DNA from: Tetrapyrgos nigripes
Taxonomy: Eukaryota > Basidiomycota > Agaricomycetes > Agaricales > Campanellaceae
Assembly: GCA_013368315.1 (NCBI GenBank)
Contig: JAACJM010000217.1
Location: 62,001 to 126,000, forward strand
Length of the DNA: 64,000 bases
Reading direction: 5' to 3'
The position numbers and the translations under genes are program-made. Each line of letters starts with the position of its first letter. The stretch's first letter is position 1. Of the stretch, positions 23,901 to 37,269 are shown piece after piece. The notes under the pieces were generated by a model. The model saw only the letters and a list, made by a program, of their open reading frames with translations. It ran no database searches and was not told the origin of the DNA.

Positions 23901-26900
23901 ATCGTAATTCGGGTCAGGCAGATGTCGGTAATCCGACTGAAAAAATGACCTACCGCCATTCGGTCCGCAATCTTTGGATAATAATCACTGGCAACCTCGG
24001 GGGAGTCGATCATATACTTCCCAATCAACTCTACTGCAGCATCTCTAACGGCGGAAGATTGGTCCAAAAGATGCGTTTCAATCGCCTGACGGACATTTGG
24101 CTACAGAACCAAGTCAGACCAAGCCGCAACAGCTCTAAACCACAAACGCCTTGCTTACCAATGCCAACACCGAAGCATCACTAGTGACAATTTGACCCAA
24201 GGCTCTCAGAGCCTTTGTACGCATAAAGACAGCAGGTGCATCTAGTGCTGTTAAAATGACGTTGAGGACAGGTTGGAAGCAATTGCGTAGCAAGCCTTGT
24301 ATGGACCCAATCTCTTCGGCAATGCGGTCGATTCTGTTGGCTTCTTCCGAGGACCTAGATAATAAATCAGTGACGGGCAATATCGAATCGGCGAGCGTAA
24401 AGCCTTTACCCCATGTCGAAAATATCGGCCTGATCATTCCAAACTCCACGCATTGCCTCTTTGAGCTTGTTGCCAAACGTAAGATCCTTCTTGGACTCTC
24501 TAATGTTCATCTCGTCGTCGTCATCGTCATCACCAGCAGCGATCCATCGGTCAGCTTTCTTCAGTGCTGCAGCAAGCTCTTGGCCAAGGGTAGCCGCCGT
24601 GAGCTCTTGAGCACTCTGCACAAACACATCGCCAAGGCCAGTCAGTCCACGAACCCAGCCAACCAAAAAAAGAGCATAAAGACACTGACATCATAAGCTT
24701 GGTCATCGGAAGCGCGTTTGCTGAGGTGCGTTGCCACATCTCGATGAGCAGCTAAAAGCCTATCTAAAGAGTTTATATCGATGTTCTTCACAATCTACCT
24801 CAACGGTTCAGTTCACGGTTCACTTGACTGGCAGGCAGAGAATGAAGGTACCTCTTCCATCGGCTTTAACAGCTTCTTTCCTCGGGAATCTTCATGCTCC
24901 TGCTGAACTTTGAGTAAAGTCGACCTGATCCGCGCTGCAATGATACCGAGATGATCAAGGGCTATTGTCTTCGCGGCATTGTTATCGCTTTCCTTCTGGC
25001 TCGTCTTCACGTCGTCCAAAGAGGCCACCTAAACACGACGGTAAGTCAACTGTGTGTGACACATAATAAGAAACCTCGACATACCATATACTTGCACGCT
25101 ATACCCAGCAGTAAGCTCGCAGCAGGCCATTCCGGCCAAAAAAGTACAACCAAGAGATCGGATATCAGATTGTCGAGAATGGTACGATACTCGGCTTCAT
25201 TCGAGTTCTTGGTCACTTTCGTTTTACCTGACCTTTGCGTCAGGAAAAGAATGATCGTTTGAGCTGCTTTGGTGGCTGAGTCCAGACCAGTACCATACAA
25301 CCGGATTTCTTCCTTATCATGTTCGTCGAGGAAAGGTTCGGGAGCTTGTTGGGTTTCCGTGAAACTCTCTTGACGTCTCATTGCGAGTTTTTGTTGGCGA
25401 GCCCTCTCAATACTCTTAGCGGAGACTCGAACATCATGAGCTGAAGTTTGAACCAGTTGGAGAAGAAGGGCAGAGACGGTACGGATGGAACGTCCGTCAC
25501 GAAGGCTAAAGATGTATGAGAGAATGTACCAAGAGTGAGCATGGCCGACAACTAACCGAAATTGACCAGCCTTTTGCTTCGTGTCAGAAAGCTTGATTAG
25601 AGAGGAAAGGATTTCCTCAATAATCCAAGACCGTTGATCTTCGTGGTTGGCGAAGATCTGCAGGAGCAAAATGTCAGTTTCTAAACGTCAAGATGTGGTG
25701 CTAGTGTCTTACACTGCGAATCAAGGCAAGAGCATCCAGCCTCAGACCTCTCATCCCGCTTTTGCCAAATGTCCGAATAACCGAACTATCCTTCTCCTTG
25801 CCTTTGCCTTTGTGATCTCCGTCACTGCCAGAGTCCACGACAAAGAATGGTCCAATGGCAATGTACACTACCTGGATGATGATAGTATCAGACATCGCAA
25901 CTCCATCCGAATTGATGAGAACGCTGATCCGAGGGAGAACAGCACAGAGCCCTTGGAAAATCTCTCCCATGAGCCGTCGTGGCGCTTCAGTTTTGGAAGA
26001 GACATCCTTCTTCGCCGTCAAACGATGCAATAATGAGTCTGCCGAGGAAGTGTCTGACGAGGCCTCAACGAAAGGATAGACAATTTTCGTTAGCTGATTC
26101 TTGATGGAGTTCAAGCACGAGGTTATCATCTCTTCGGAATACAGCTGCAAGAAAGGGTACGCAGAATGAGTACAGGTCGTATATGCGTCTTAAATCGAAC
26201 ATACCTGTTTAGTCAAACGATCACTGCCTAAAAGGGCCAAACAGCACTCAGCAGCGAGAACGCTGTCCCTGCTGACCGACAATTTCTGTGTCAGCTTTTC
26301 GATGTCAAGGTCAGTGATGACCGGTCGTGAAGACCCAGCAGCTTCATCCTTGTCTTCTGCTTCACCAGAAGGCGACTCGGACTTTAAACGACCATCTTCA
26401 GCTTTCTTCTTCCCCTTCTTTGTTGACGGTTTCTTCGGCGAGGCCTTCGTGTTCATTTGAGTAGCAGTCTGCATGAACGGATCCACATCCTCGCCTGCCT
26501 TGACGCTACGTGTCAAGATCTTCAAGGCCCGAGACAATAGGTGAGTATCGACCTCTGTCATCCTTGCCTTGCTACGAGGAGTGTTGAGAATTCCATTGGC
26601 AGCCCTTGAGCGTTTTGTAGGTCTAGCAACGAGCCCAATATATTTCGTGAGCTTCCGAACGGTGTTGTCGTTCAGTTGAGGTTGCGATGGATCAGGTGAT
26701 TGTGCAGCGAAAAAGTCGGTGGGTATATCACTGACATCGGCCTCTGAAGGAAGAGCATCTTCGGCCTCGAAGATATCTTGAAGAAGCTTGACAAACTTTT
26801 CTAAGGGAGCTGTGAAGAACGAATTGTTATCAGCCCAACTGTCTTGATGACTCGATAGGATTCGTACCTCGATCATCTCTATCTCCAGCTCTACGTCCAG

Positions 26901-28201
26901 ACATTTTCGTAGGCGAAATGTCACTACCCTTGGTTGGACTATAAAGGTATGGATCATCATTCTCAGTACCATAACCCGCCAACTCATCTGGAGACTCATC
27001 GACCTTAGCTCTCTTATTGGAGAGTACAGAAGGCGACGAGGCATGTTTACGCGTCGAGGTCGGTGTAAGATAAGGTGCCGGGGGTACCTGAATGTAATCG
27101 ACTGTCCACGTCCTTTTTCTGCCTGAAGATTGAGTAGTGCTCACAGAAGTTGACCTGGCAGTAGACACCGTCGTAGGTGTCCTCGGAACGGAAGAAGGTG
27201 AATACAAAAAGGATGAGGAAGGCGTAACTGAAGTTGAAGCAGTTGTGCGTGAACGTTGAGGAGTAGACGGAAGACCTTCCCTATGTATGCGCTTGGTAAA
27301 TGGAGAAGTAATCTCCACCACCGGTTTGCGCTTCCGAGGGGTCATATTGGTGGATTTGATGGCCAGAGGATCGGGACTCTCTGAGACACTAGGAGCCTTG
27401 GGACGATGAGGGGTAGTAGGGACAGATTTGGACTGCGCCGCAGACAACTGACGCGTTTTTTGGTCAAGAAAATTGTTGAAAAATTGGGCAGGTTGTTCGG
27501 AAGGAGGAGGGAAGATCCTTTGTTGTTGACGCGGTGGTTGCGCCGGTGGTTCAACTGGGCCCAAGGCTCCTGCAAGAGAAGACGAAGATGAAGGTGGAGG
27601 AGGCGTCGGATATGCCGATCCCGGACGGGTGTGATTAAACATGGTTTGAGCCAACTGCGAAGTATGGTAATTTGATGAGGGATGCTCAGACCGAGTCCAA
27701 TTTGACGATGCAGGAAATTGATATGAACTAAGACCATTTCAGCTTGAAAAGAATAAAATACGAGAACAAGAAAACACACGAATCGTAGTTAGCCTGCTGT
27801 TGCACATAATTTACAGCCTGATTCCGAGTGTTTTGCCAATATCCACCATCGTTAGCTGCCGGAGGACCAGACATGTACGCGATTTCCCGCGCAAACTCGG
27901 AATATGGAGGAGGGTTCCCCTGAGCGTACGAAACTTGCTGATACGAATAATAGCCCGGCTGAGAAAATGTAGGAGGTGGTGCAGCAGCGGTCATGTTGTC
28001 CATGTGCCGTATGACTGTAGTAAGAAATTAGCTTCATTATAGAAAACGGTTTGACGCATTGAACCTACCATGCGTAGACGGTGTAGCCGCGGCCATTGGA
28101 TACACCGACAACAACGACTGGGCATCTTGGACCGACGAGTTCTCTGTACCCCGACGATGACGCTGGCCGTCAGGGTAGTAGGGGTAGTTGTTGTTGGCCA
28201 T
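20940..28201 (-). CDS. Cohesin loader Scc2/Mis4/NIPBL
   Basis: With Scc4 the family loads cohesin rings onto chromatin. The start at 28201 ([13 protein letters not shown]) is joined by short introns to a Pro/Gln/Ser-rich disordered region. This is followed by HEAT-repeat helices: [55 protein letters not shown]. The C-terminal adherin domain then reads [37 protein letters not shown] and [14 protein letters not shown]. The last exons give [27 protein letters not shown] and the end [18 protein letters not shown] (stop 20940). The size (roughly 1,900 aa) and motif order fit the fungal family; in Coprinopsis the homolog is called Rad9. About 20 introns are implied, and I have not fixed every boundary. 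No breaks are seen. Confidence 0.9.
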
Positions 28202-28413
28202 CGTCGTCGAAGACGGTGTACCGAGCCTGAGCGTGACTGGGGTGTGACAAAAAGGCGCGCTTCAATCACGCGTCCTTTGGTGCGTTTTTCATACCTCGAT
28301 TTGGCGGAACCAATGGGCTTTCTTCGCTCAAAAAAGACATACCTGCCGAATGACCGCGCATATATGAGGTAAAATACAAGAACAATAACATAAAACGTCC
28401 ATGCAAGTACATA

Positions 28414-31400
28414 TCATCCCGCAGTCCTCGTACTCCGTCTCGACTTGATCAACATACTCGACCTCTCGAACTGTGACTTCATCGACTTGACGGTCTGAAC
28501 AATCTCTCCTGTAAACCAAGATGAGTCCAAGGTACAAGACACAAAGCCAAGGAACGAGTAACCCACCAGCCAACCTAGAATTCTCTGCCTCAAAGTACAA
28601 CCTCTTATTACTTCCCGACCTATCCGCTCGATTCAACACAAGCTTGAATATATGCGGTGATTTCGTAGACTGTTGACAATCCGCAATGCTCTTGATATGA
28701 AAAGACGAGGTCCTTCCTGTTTCAAAGACTGCTTTTGCTTTCGCGGCGTTATTAGTGGAAGGCATGATCTAGAGAGAAAGATAGTTAGCAGGGACACAAC
28801 GTCAGCCAAGTACTGATTATCGTACATGTACATATTGTCCATCGATAGCCAAAGTCTTCTCTTGTCGTGCAACAAGCATAGGAAGTTTGCGATAAATTGT
28901 ATATTTCTATCACCACCGTCAGTTTCTCAGAGAAAAAGGTACATATACACAGCCTCCCAACGGAAACACACCTTGTACGCGGCCGTAAAGTCCAGTTGCG
29001 AAGACAATTTGACCTCTGGGTCTGATATCCTCTTGAAAATAGAAGCTGTCGAGTTGCAGGGATCAATCAGCACTAAAGCAACGACACAGCAACCCAAGAC
29101 AACAGAACCAACCATTAGGATCCGTAGTCTTCCCAGCCTTCATAACATCAACATGATAACTAGGAAGCATACTCCTCTTCACCAATAACAACTGTGTTTC
29201 TCCTTGAAGACTGGCTACCGTCCTATCCAACGGGATGTACAGTTTATGTTCAGCCAGCAACAGAGCATAATCTCCGGGATCTCCAAGACCCAGCATAGGC
29301 TTGCGACAGACGGCTTCCATGACTTCTTGCATGTACATACCAGCAGAACTAGAAAAGAGAGAATTTTAGAACATCCTTTCGTTCACGATCGGTTGTGGAT
29401 ACGTACACAGGAATGGTCGTACGGATATGGGCTGCATCTGCATTAGCATTGACCCTGATACGCAAGTACATCTGAGGTCCATGGGTAGCACCCAGCGAAG
29501 TCGACAACGGTGCCGAGCCTATCATAGACGAAGCGAGAGCAGATTGTCCAGTAGGTGTGAGAACGGTACCAGTAGCTCCACCGGCGACAGGTATAGCAAG
29601 CATATCTGTGTTCACATACATTTTCAGTAAACCTGCAAAAAGTAAAGAGAATCAACAACAAACTCTTTTCGCTTGGGTTCTTCACCGCAGCAGGACGCGT
29701 AGCCGCTAGCTTGGACTCCAGAATCTTGTTCTGAGCGAGTTGAGCTGCATTGGCTTCGAGGACAGCGAACCCATCTGCATTGAACTTGGAGATTTTGCCA
29801 CTACGATCAGGAGCTACCCAGAAGAAAGTGATCTGTAAGAAACGACTCCAGGTAGGCAAATCGCAACTCACGAGGAAAATCATCATCAATCTCTCCATCG
29901 TCTTCCGTTAACCTCAATATCCAACCAACAGCACTCATCCGTATCCTCCTTTCCTCTTCTTCGTCTTCGCCTTCCTTCCCTTTAGAAATTCCCTGTTCCA
30001 AAGGAGGAAGCCACCCTTCTTCCCAATACGTCCATAACGCAAAGCCAATCACCTCTTCAACCGTAGCGTCCTTCCTTACACTCAACTTCATACCTTCTCT
30101 CACTTTGCTCCTTCCACCATCTCTTCCACCATCTTTTATCCCTTTCGCACGAGGAAAGAACACCTGAATAGACACCCTTTGCGCAGGAGTAACACCACGT
30201 CCTGATATATTGGCATACGTCTCTGCAAACGGATTCGGCGAAGACGACGATGAAGCAAGCATCGCACTCAATGCACTTTTCGAAGACGAAGAAATAGAAG
30301 GGACAGGTCGTCTCAAAAACATTATTGTGGAAGTTTGTGGGTGTGCTGCACCGTTTGCCGATGGAGATGGGGTTGCATTGGGCGCAGAAGGTGGTGCTGG
30401 TGATGTAGGTTGTTTTGTCGCACTTGGGGGTTGTTGATTAGACCGAGGCAAGGAACTGGGGTTCCTGCGAGGTCCTACAACACGCGGTACTTGCTGTGAG
30501 CCAGATACAGCTGATGCATTTGAAGTGAAACTAGGTCGAGATGCACTATATGGTGCAGATGAGTTGGTGATGGATGGAAGGGAATTGGATATATCAGATA
30601 CGACAGAGGCGATGTCGCTGTCAGAGTTCATATGAGGTCGAGTATCGGTGAATTCTCTGTAGCAGAAATAAGTAAAACGACAACCGATAGATAGACGACA
30701 ACATACGGGTCAAATTCATCCATACTCTCATTCACTGCTACAGGCCTACCAAAATCGGAATCCGTTTCTGACGAAGACTCTTCCGGATTTAGGTGAGCGA
30801 CTTCCTCTTCCGAGGTAGTGTCAAATGAAGGTGGATGTTGAGGGGCTTGTGATGCAGCTGGAGGTCCACCTCCAGGCCCACGCCGACGAGCAGCCATTCG
30901 TATACGTCGACGATGTTCCATCTCGGCAGCATTCTTGAATTTGGGAATAAACATGACCGTCTTGGTGACAGGAACCTCTGCAGCTACAGATGGCTCTTGA
31001 ATCTGTACTTGAGGCGCTTTAGGCGGAGGTTCGGGCGGTTTCGCACCATTAGGAGATGTAGGTGCAGTCGTATCAGGTGGAGGAAGTTGCGGTTGGGTCT
31101 CAGTGGAAGGTGTAGGTGCGGAAGCAGGGAGACCACCGACAGGTGCATTATCGGAAATGAAATTTTGGACGTCTGATTGTCGAGGGGTGCCTATACTGGC
31201 TACAGACATACGCTTCGATGTGGACGCTCGCTTTCCCGAGACTCTCAACCCAAGACCTCCCGTTCTTCTGCCCATAATTGTCTGAGTATGCTTCAACCGG
31301 GCACCAGGGAAACCCAGAGGTCGTTCTTGCTCATCTTCGCTGATTGCAGGTGACGAAGTCGAATCCAGTTCAGGCCAACGGTCGGCGTCTGCTAGACCTG

Positions 31401-31585
31401 AGGTGAAGATGTATGGATTACTGGTGTAGGACGGGGAAAGTGAAATGATTCTCGAGCCATAGGGGTCTTCGACGTCACGTAGATATGATAGCCTCAGATT
31501 GTGAATAAGAAACCTGGTAGACAGTGAGCATGGGGTCTAGAAGAAGTGCAGAGGGAACTTACTCCGTATCATTTATGAGGGACAT
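28414..31585 (-). CDS. TORC2 subunit Sin1/Avo1
   Basis: Sin1 is a core subunit of TOR complex 2 and recruits AGC-kinase substrates. The start MSLINDTE (31585) is spliced to FLIHNLRLSYLRDVEDPYG, the typical Sin1 N-terminus. A Pro/Ser-rich region follows, then the CRIM domain (RVSIQVFFPRAKG, LSVRKDATVEEVIGFALWTYW). A middle region has the Ras-binding-like segment (MYLRIRVNANADAAHIRTTI, MLGLGDPGDYALLLAEHKL, IPLDRTVASLQGE). A PH domain is last (KYTIYRKLPMLVARQEK, LAIDGQYVHIMPS, SFHIKSIADCQQSTKSP, FEAENSRLA). The spliced last exon EIVQTVKSMKSQFERSS ends at 28414. It appears complete, with several 50-60-bp introns. It is divergent from the HIT gene. Confidence 0.92.
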
Positions 31586-31706
31586 GACATGTAACAGGGA
31601 GTTGTTGGTAAGTAAAGCCGAACAAATTCAGTCGCGACTTGTTCGATTACCACACTCTTTTCCTTCTCCTCTTCCTCCTCGTCTACGTTCTGGTATTCTC
31701 GGGAAG
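31586..31706. promoter_or_regulatory. Bidirectional promoter between Sin1 and HIT genes
   Basis: Only 121 bp separate the two divergent start codons. The stretch is rich in CT/CTT (tcttttccttctcctcttcctcctcg) ahead of the HIT ATG, a common fungal core-promoter feature. Transcription start sites cannot be placed. Confidence 0.6.
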
Positions 31707-32409
31707 ATGACTTCTTTCGTCATAAAATCACATGTAGACCGCCCTCTTTCTCTCTGGTCAAGAGACAAAGAATGTCCTTTCTGTCGTATAATCGAGAGAT
31801 CGGCACCTTCACACACTGTCTACGAGAACGACATGGTTAAAGCATTCCTAGGTTCTTCTATACCCCTTCAATTCCAAGTCAATCCCAAGTACTCATGCAA
31901 CGCGTTTTAATCAAGATATAATGCCTCTCAGAAGAGGACACACTCTTGTCATTCCAAAGATACATTTCTCTAGGCTCTCAGACCTTCCTCCGGAATATGC
32001 TGCCGCTTTGGGAGAAGCAGTTTCCAAAGTTGCCAACGCGTTGACGAAAGGTGCGTCCCACCTATGCTTCTTGTTTACGTTCTCTAGCTCAAAATTACTC
32101 AGCTCTGGGGAATACGGCCTTGAATGTCGTGTGCAATCAGGAATACGCCCAGGCAGTTCCGCATGTGCGCCCGTTTCGTTTCAGATTGACTATTCGTGCT
32201 TACCCCCATCTTTCCAGGTCCACTATCACATCATACCTGCCCCAGTTCTCGACGGCTCTTCTCCCTCTTCCTCGAGCTCGACGCCGGTTAAAAAGGAAGA
32301 AGCACCCATGACAATAAGGCAGATGCACCGAGCCGAATTCGAATCTCGCAACGATTTAGATGAAGATGATGCTCTCTTATTGGCGAACAAGATAAGAACT
32401 CGTCTTTAA
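31707..32409 (+). CDS. HIT-domain nucleotide hydrolase (histidine triad)
   Basis: HIT proteins hydrolyse or transfer nucleotide phosphate groups (Hint, Hnt types). Exon 1 (31707-31851) has CPFCRIIERSAPSHTVYEND. An intron (31852-31915) is followed by IMPLRRGHTLVIPKIHFSRL. A second intron (from 32051) leads to ALGNTALNVVCNQEYAQAVPH, and a third, near 32169-32219, brings together the triad HVHYHII (H-x-H-x-H). The Cys pair CPFC is typical of zinc-binding Hint branches. A Ser-rich loop precedes the last helix (MHRAEFESRNDLDEDDALLL). Stop at 32409. It is complete at about 190 aa. The exact substrate cannot be told. Confidence 0.88.
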
Positions 32410-33198
32410 CACTCGATCTTTCTTTCTCTCTGGGACTTGAAGAGCCTACCATCCATCATCATCTTATGGCACTAATCTTGCTTACTGCCCGTTAATCTAC
32501 GGATACACTACAGACACTTCCCGTTGCTACAGCCTACCATACTTTATTGGCATGTAATCGTTATTTATTGCTTAGATGCTATTGACCCATTGTCAGGGGA
32601 AGGACGGTTCCTTTATGATGATTTCCCTGAACAAGTTTCCCGTTCCAGTTCTCCCCAAGTTCTTGCCTAGGCAGTTCAACTAGTATGGCCAATTTATGTC
32701 CACACATTCCTGTCATTTGAGGAAGTCGGCTTGCTCGTTACTCTGAGTCTCTAAATGGAATTGGTGCTAGAGATGGCTTTGGCAGAGGCCGAATGGGTCT
32801 ACATCCGTTACTAATCTGCAAGCGAGTCTGCTAGCGTCAAGTTGAATGCTACCAGAGCGATCTACAGCAACCGTAACACGGTCCAGTGAATAGCGCCAGC
32901 AGTAAAGCTAGTGCGCAGGCTAAAGCGCAACTAAAGCGTCTCGAATAAATAGAATTAGGTGCATGTTATGGATAATTTACTATGTTACAGACAGTTATAC
33001 ACGGTTTGCAGGCTATAGTACAGAGTTATGATACATTTCACTTTCATTGCTATCAGTATTGCTTCTTTCCTTCTATGATTCCACTGCCCTCGATGAAGTA
33101 CATCACGATTAGTTTGAAACAGGTCGGTTAACATTAGCACTGCGAATGGATACGAGGTTAACACCGCTGCTGGACATTTCCAGTAAAGAATGAACCAC
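32410..33198. other. Convergent intergenic spacer
   Basis: This is the 3' flank of the HIT and CAP genes, which converge here. A small cluster of gctaaagcgcaactaaagcg-like repeats lies near 32905-32945. I see no gene. Confidence 0.55.
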
Positions 33199-33908
33199 TC
33201 ACGGGAATTTTCCGTCAACGTTTCCCTTGGGATAGTACTCGCAGACGATGTAGGTTGAAACATGGTTCCCCAATGCCACAAGGGTACAGGTTTGGGAGGC
33301 ACATCCGAGTTGAACTGAACCCTTCCAGACCATCTGGGTAAAATGAGAAGCCTTGGGCGCGTTGTAGTTATAGGTAGCTATTCGTATGTGCGATAATAAA
33401 TGATCAGCATAAAAAACATTACCGCGCAGAATGCACTCACAATTTTCGTTGGCCCAATCTTGCAGCCCTCGAGCGATACTGTAGCTTGACCCATACCCAG
33501 CTGCAATATTTTCTGTGAGGATGGAGAGTTGAGTGGGTTGTTCATGACACGAAAGGAAACGACAAGCCATATACCTCCGTATGGATCTGGGTTGGAATGC
33601 GCGTAGACACACAGGTTAACATAGTTCTGCGCGTATGAAGCCAGCGTATCGTTCCAGATCATAGATGTAGCGTTGTATATGGTTCGAAGTGAGTTGTGAG
33701 CTCGCAGATACAGAGATATCTGAGCAGGTGTAGCGCCAGTAGTGCTCGTCCCTACACTACTTGTGGTGCTTGCCCCCACACTGACTGTAGCGCTACTCCC
33801 CACACTAACTGTAGCGTTTGCCCCCACACTGATCGCGGCGGAGTGAGCGCTGAGTGCAAGAGTCAAGGAGAGGATGACGGTGCAGGTGAATTTGAGGAAG
33901 AACATCAT
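33199..33908 (-). CDS. Secreted CAP/PR-1-like protein
   Basis: CAP (SCP/PR-1) proteins are secreted, and in fungi some bind sterols and lipids. I chose the ATG at 33908 because it gives a clean signal peptide (MMFFLKFTCTVILSLTLALS). A Ser/Thr/Val repeat follows (SVGANATVSVGSSATVSVGA), probably O-glycosylated. The CAP domain has the expected order: LRAHNSLRTI, WNDTLASYAQNYVN, ENIAAGYGSS, GLQDWANENC, HFTQMVWKGSVQLGC and YIVCEYYPKGNVDGKFP. Two or three short introns split it. A GTGAGT sits right after the last codon, so a short extra exon is possible. An in-frame ATG further upstream (33989) would spoil the signal peptide. Confidence 0.85.
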
Positions 33909-35255
33909 AGTCGGATAAGGGTGAGGGCTGGGGTAGATAGAGTAGATCCTGAAGATGCAGAGGATGATTGGGAATCGAAATAGTGCCATCCCACTATCGT
34001 ACTCCTGCTTTTATACACAGGCTTCTATCTTCTCCACCCGTAAAGCTATAAATTCCTTCCTACGAGGCGTCGACGCGATCCTGGGTCCGTGTCATCAGTC
34101 CCCTTTGCGCAAAAAAAATTCAGAATTCAGGGCGTATCGCCTGTAGCAGTAGAACTCTATGTTCTAGAGGCATTACAGGGCTGATCCGGTCCCAAATCCC
34201 CTTCAGGACTGCCGATTGGGTATTCATTCATGGCAGTGAACGAACGTCCTGATTCACCTCGATCCTGAAATGATGAAATCAAAAAATGCCGTGGGCCATC
34301 CATCAACCGTCCATATCGTGTTTTCTGCGGGAAGATGTACGCACTTATCTGCACTGTCCGCCCAAAAATGAGCCTAAGAACAGAACGAAATTAGAGGTGT
34401 GTAGCGCACCTAGGTAGTTTCTCAGAGTGAAGGGACGCCCCCTTTTACTCTGTCGTGTGCACTGCACAGCGCTACGGAAGACAGGAGATACCATTTGGCG
34501 GGATTGAAAGAATCGCGATGACCTCATAACTCATCGACAATGAAAGGATACATAGAGGCCTACATAGAGGCCGCGAGCTGTAAGTACCTGAGGCTGCGCA
34601 GAGTCTTCGATTTCCATTTGGCTCCAACACTACATTCTGAATGCAATCGTCGTGAACCTTCTTCGAGAGCGTTGTTCCTGTCTTTCCACTCCAACTTTGC
34701 GCTCCAATTCAGATGTCCCGACTCGTCACTGTGAACACATTGCAGAATGTGCTGATCATTCGATTAAAGAATTCCACTCCACAAGATGATGAGGCTACAA
34801 ACCGACATGAAAGTAAACACAGAGAGTAAATTTACGATGAAGGTGCAACGTACAATTGTAAGATGACGCACTGAAGACATGTCTCGGTTTCCACAACGAT
34901 GTCGCGCAGCAAACTTAGCTAGACCATTCCTAACTTCTGGGATTTGAATGAGCTCGTATGCTTTGGGTGCCGCTAGTGGAGGAGATTCTGGCTCCTATAG
35001 TGGGTACTACATGTAGATTGTGGGAAAAGCAAGTCCTGCTCTGTGTTCGTCCAATTTTGGAACATTGTCAGTCCGTCGACGTGGTTCAAGCTTAGCACCC
35101 TCATCCGTCCGCTGTTCACACCCTTACGTAGTACCAGTGCTAGTGTCAATGCTACTATCAACTACTTTCCGTATCTCTTCTTCGGTCGAAGTTAAGTTGG
35201 ACCCCATATAAAGAGTCATCGATCATCTTGTGGGTGGTCCAGAACCGACTTCCGG
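33909..35255. other. Long intergenic region between divergent CAP and P450 genes
   Basis: It probably contains both promoters. A small imperfect repeat (aggatacatagaggcctacatagagg) lies near 34540-34570. I find no supported gene: the open frames here are 60-65 codons and not connected by plausible splicing. Confidence 0.5.
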
Positions 35256-37269
35256 ATGGATTCGACTAGCTGGCTGTCCGACTTATCATTTCATGCAAAC
35301 ACGATCCTTGTAGCTTCAACTTGTGCTTTGCTGGCTTACCTTGCCCATGCCAACTTCCAACGACTTTTCAACCCTTTGATTCAATTTCCCGGTCCAACCC
35401 TGGCCAAATGGACGAGTTACTATATGGCTTACTATGATATTTGGAAGGGTGGTAGCTGGATTGAGCAACTTCAAGAGCTGCATCAGCTATACGGTAGTTA
35501 TCTCAAAGCGTTGCTTGTCCCGCATGATGGTTAACAAGTCGGTCTTCAACAGGTCCTGTGGTCAGAGTTGCTCCAAACCAGGTACGTGTCCCTAGTACCT
35601 AAGTTGATGCACGATACGTCAGTCTCAAGACTGTGCCTGTAGCTTCATTTCAACGACCCTCAGGCATATGTTGATATCTATTCCTCGACTTCCAAGTTTA
35701 CGAAGGATCCAGACTTTTATGGTTTATTTCCAATGAACGATTCCTTGTTTACGCAAACAGATCCTCGGAAGGTCTCAGCACGGAAGCCTTTGGTGGCTCC
35801 GTTCTTCTCTAGACAGACTGTACTGACTCTGGAGGAAACAATACAGTCTACTGTGAGTGATCTGATTGCGCTAAGGTTGCTCAACTCGTCGTCTTATTCC
35901 TTGCTCACGTCTCATTCAGGTGGATACCCTGATTCGTCAATTACTCAAGAACCATTCATCCTCTCAGAGACCTGCGAATCTCAATCTTGCCTTGCGCTCT
36001 GCTGCATTTGATATCATAACCACATACTGTTTTGCCAAGTCCATCAACACAGTCTCGTATCCCGATTTCCACAACGACATCATTCTGTCAATGGATAGTT
36101 CGCTCCCTACGATTCCCTTGGTTAAACACTTTAGGATTTTCAAACCTATCATTCTCAACACCCCACATTGGTTAACGCCGATCCTCGTTCCCTCCATGAA
36201 ACGTGGCCTTGAACAGCTCAGAGACGTGGAAGACATGGTAGAGAGAGTCATGAAAGGTTCAGATTCGGAAGGTGGCTTTTCACACCGCACCATTTTCCAT
36301 TCGTTGTTAGATGGCGCTCAAAGCGGGGAATATGGCGCTGGGCGCAGAACGCACTCCGTTACCAAACAGTGGTTGGTGGATGAAGGAATAACGATGAGGT
36401 TTGCAAAAAGTGACACTATTGACAATCTGACTAAATATCGTTCTAGATTTGCAGGAAGTGACACAAACAGTAGTACCTGTGTTATTGGGTGTCGATACGT
36501 CTTGGCAGATGGGGAGGTGTTGGGAAAGCTGGTAAAGGAGTTGGACGAAGCATGGCCGGATAAAAGTGTCCCAGCCAAATTTGAATTGCTGGAGAAACTG
36601 CCTTACCTTGTGAGTCTGGTTCAGACCTTGGATGTCGTCGCACTGGCTCAACTCGACTTCCAGACCGCCGTCATCAAAGAGAGCTTGCGACTATCGCCTG
36701 GTGTTACCTCTCCGCTGACCAGAATAGTTGGAGCCGGTGGTGCGACTATTGCTGGTCATTTTGTTCCTGAAGGAGTGAGTACTGTTTTGTCATATCACAC
36801 CTTTTTTTGACATTTCATTTGACCGGCAGACTTCAGTCGCAATGGCAAACAGTTTCGTCCACCTCAATCCCAATATTTTTGCAGAACCAGGGCGATTCAA
36901 ACCAGAACGATGGTTGCAGCCTGATTCAATTAGCTTGGAGAAACATCTCGTTGCGTTTGGCAAGGGACCGAGAAGTTGCATTGGCACAAAGTACGTACTT
37001 GCTCTCTATGTTCCAATAAGTGACACCGCTGACGCCTGTCACTGCTAGCCTGGCTTGGTGCGAGTTGTATCTCATCATGGGGAATATCTTCAGAAAATTG
37101 GATCTTACACCTACTACGGATGTCAGGTTCGTACTCTCCTCTTAAGCTCGATCAAAGCGAACTTTTCTTTACCTTCTGGTTCTGTAGGTCTCCCTATAGG
37201 GCCAGGGACTATTTCGTTCCTTTGTTCGACGAGGATATTTTGCATGTAGTAGCTAGGGAAAGGTTGTAA
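35256..37269 (+). CDS. Cytochrome P450 monooxygenase
   Basis: Membrane-bound P450s oxidise small molecules with a reductase partner. The start at 35256 gives an N-terminal anchor (TILVASTCALLAYLAHAN) and the hinge FPGPTLAKWTSYYMAY. Introns at 35494-35552 and 35581-35640 are followed by the substrate region. The I-helix has FAGSDTN (36450), the K-helix ESLRLSPG (36681), the PERF equivalent is PERW (36910), and the haem loop is FGKGPRSCIG (about 36957-36985) with its Cys ligand. The final exon ends DILHVVARERL (stop 37269). The sequence recalls fungal trichodiene-oxygenase/benzoate-hydroxylase-like clans, a loose comparison. All catalytic motifs are intact. Its neighbour two genes on is a prenyltransferase, so a shared biosynthetic role is possible. 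Confidence 0.9.

Noticed and set aside
27342..27779. 145-codon minus-strand frame
   Set aside because: Alternative frame of the Scc2 N-terminal exons.
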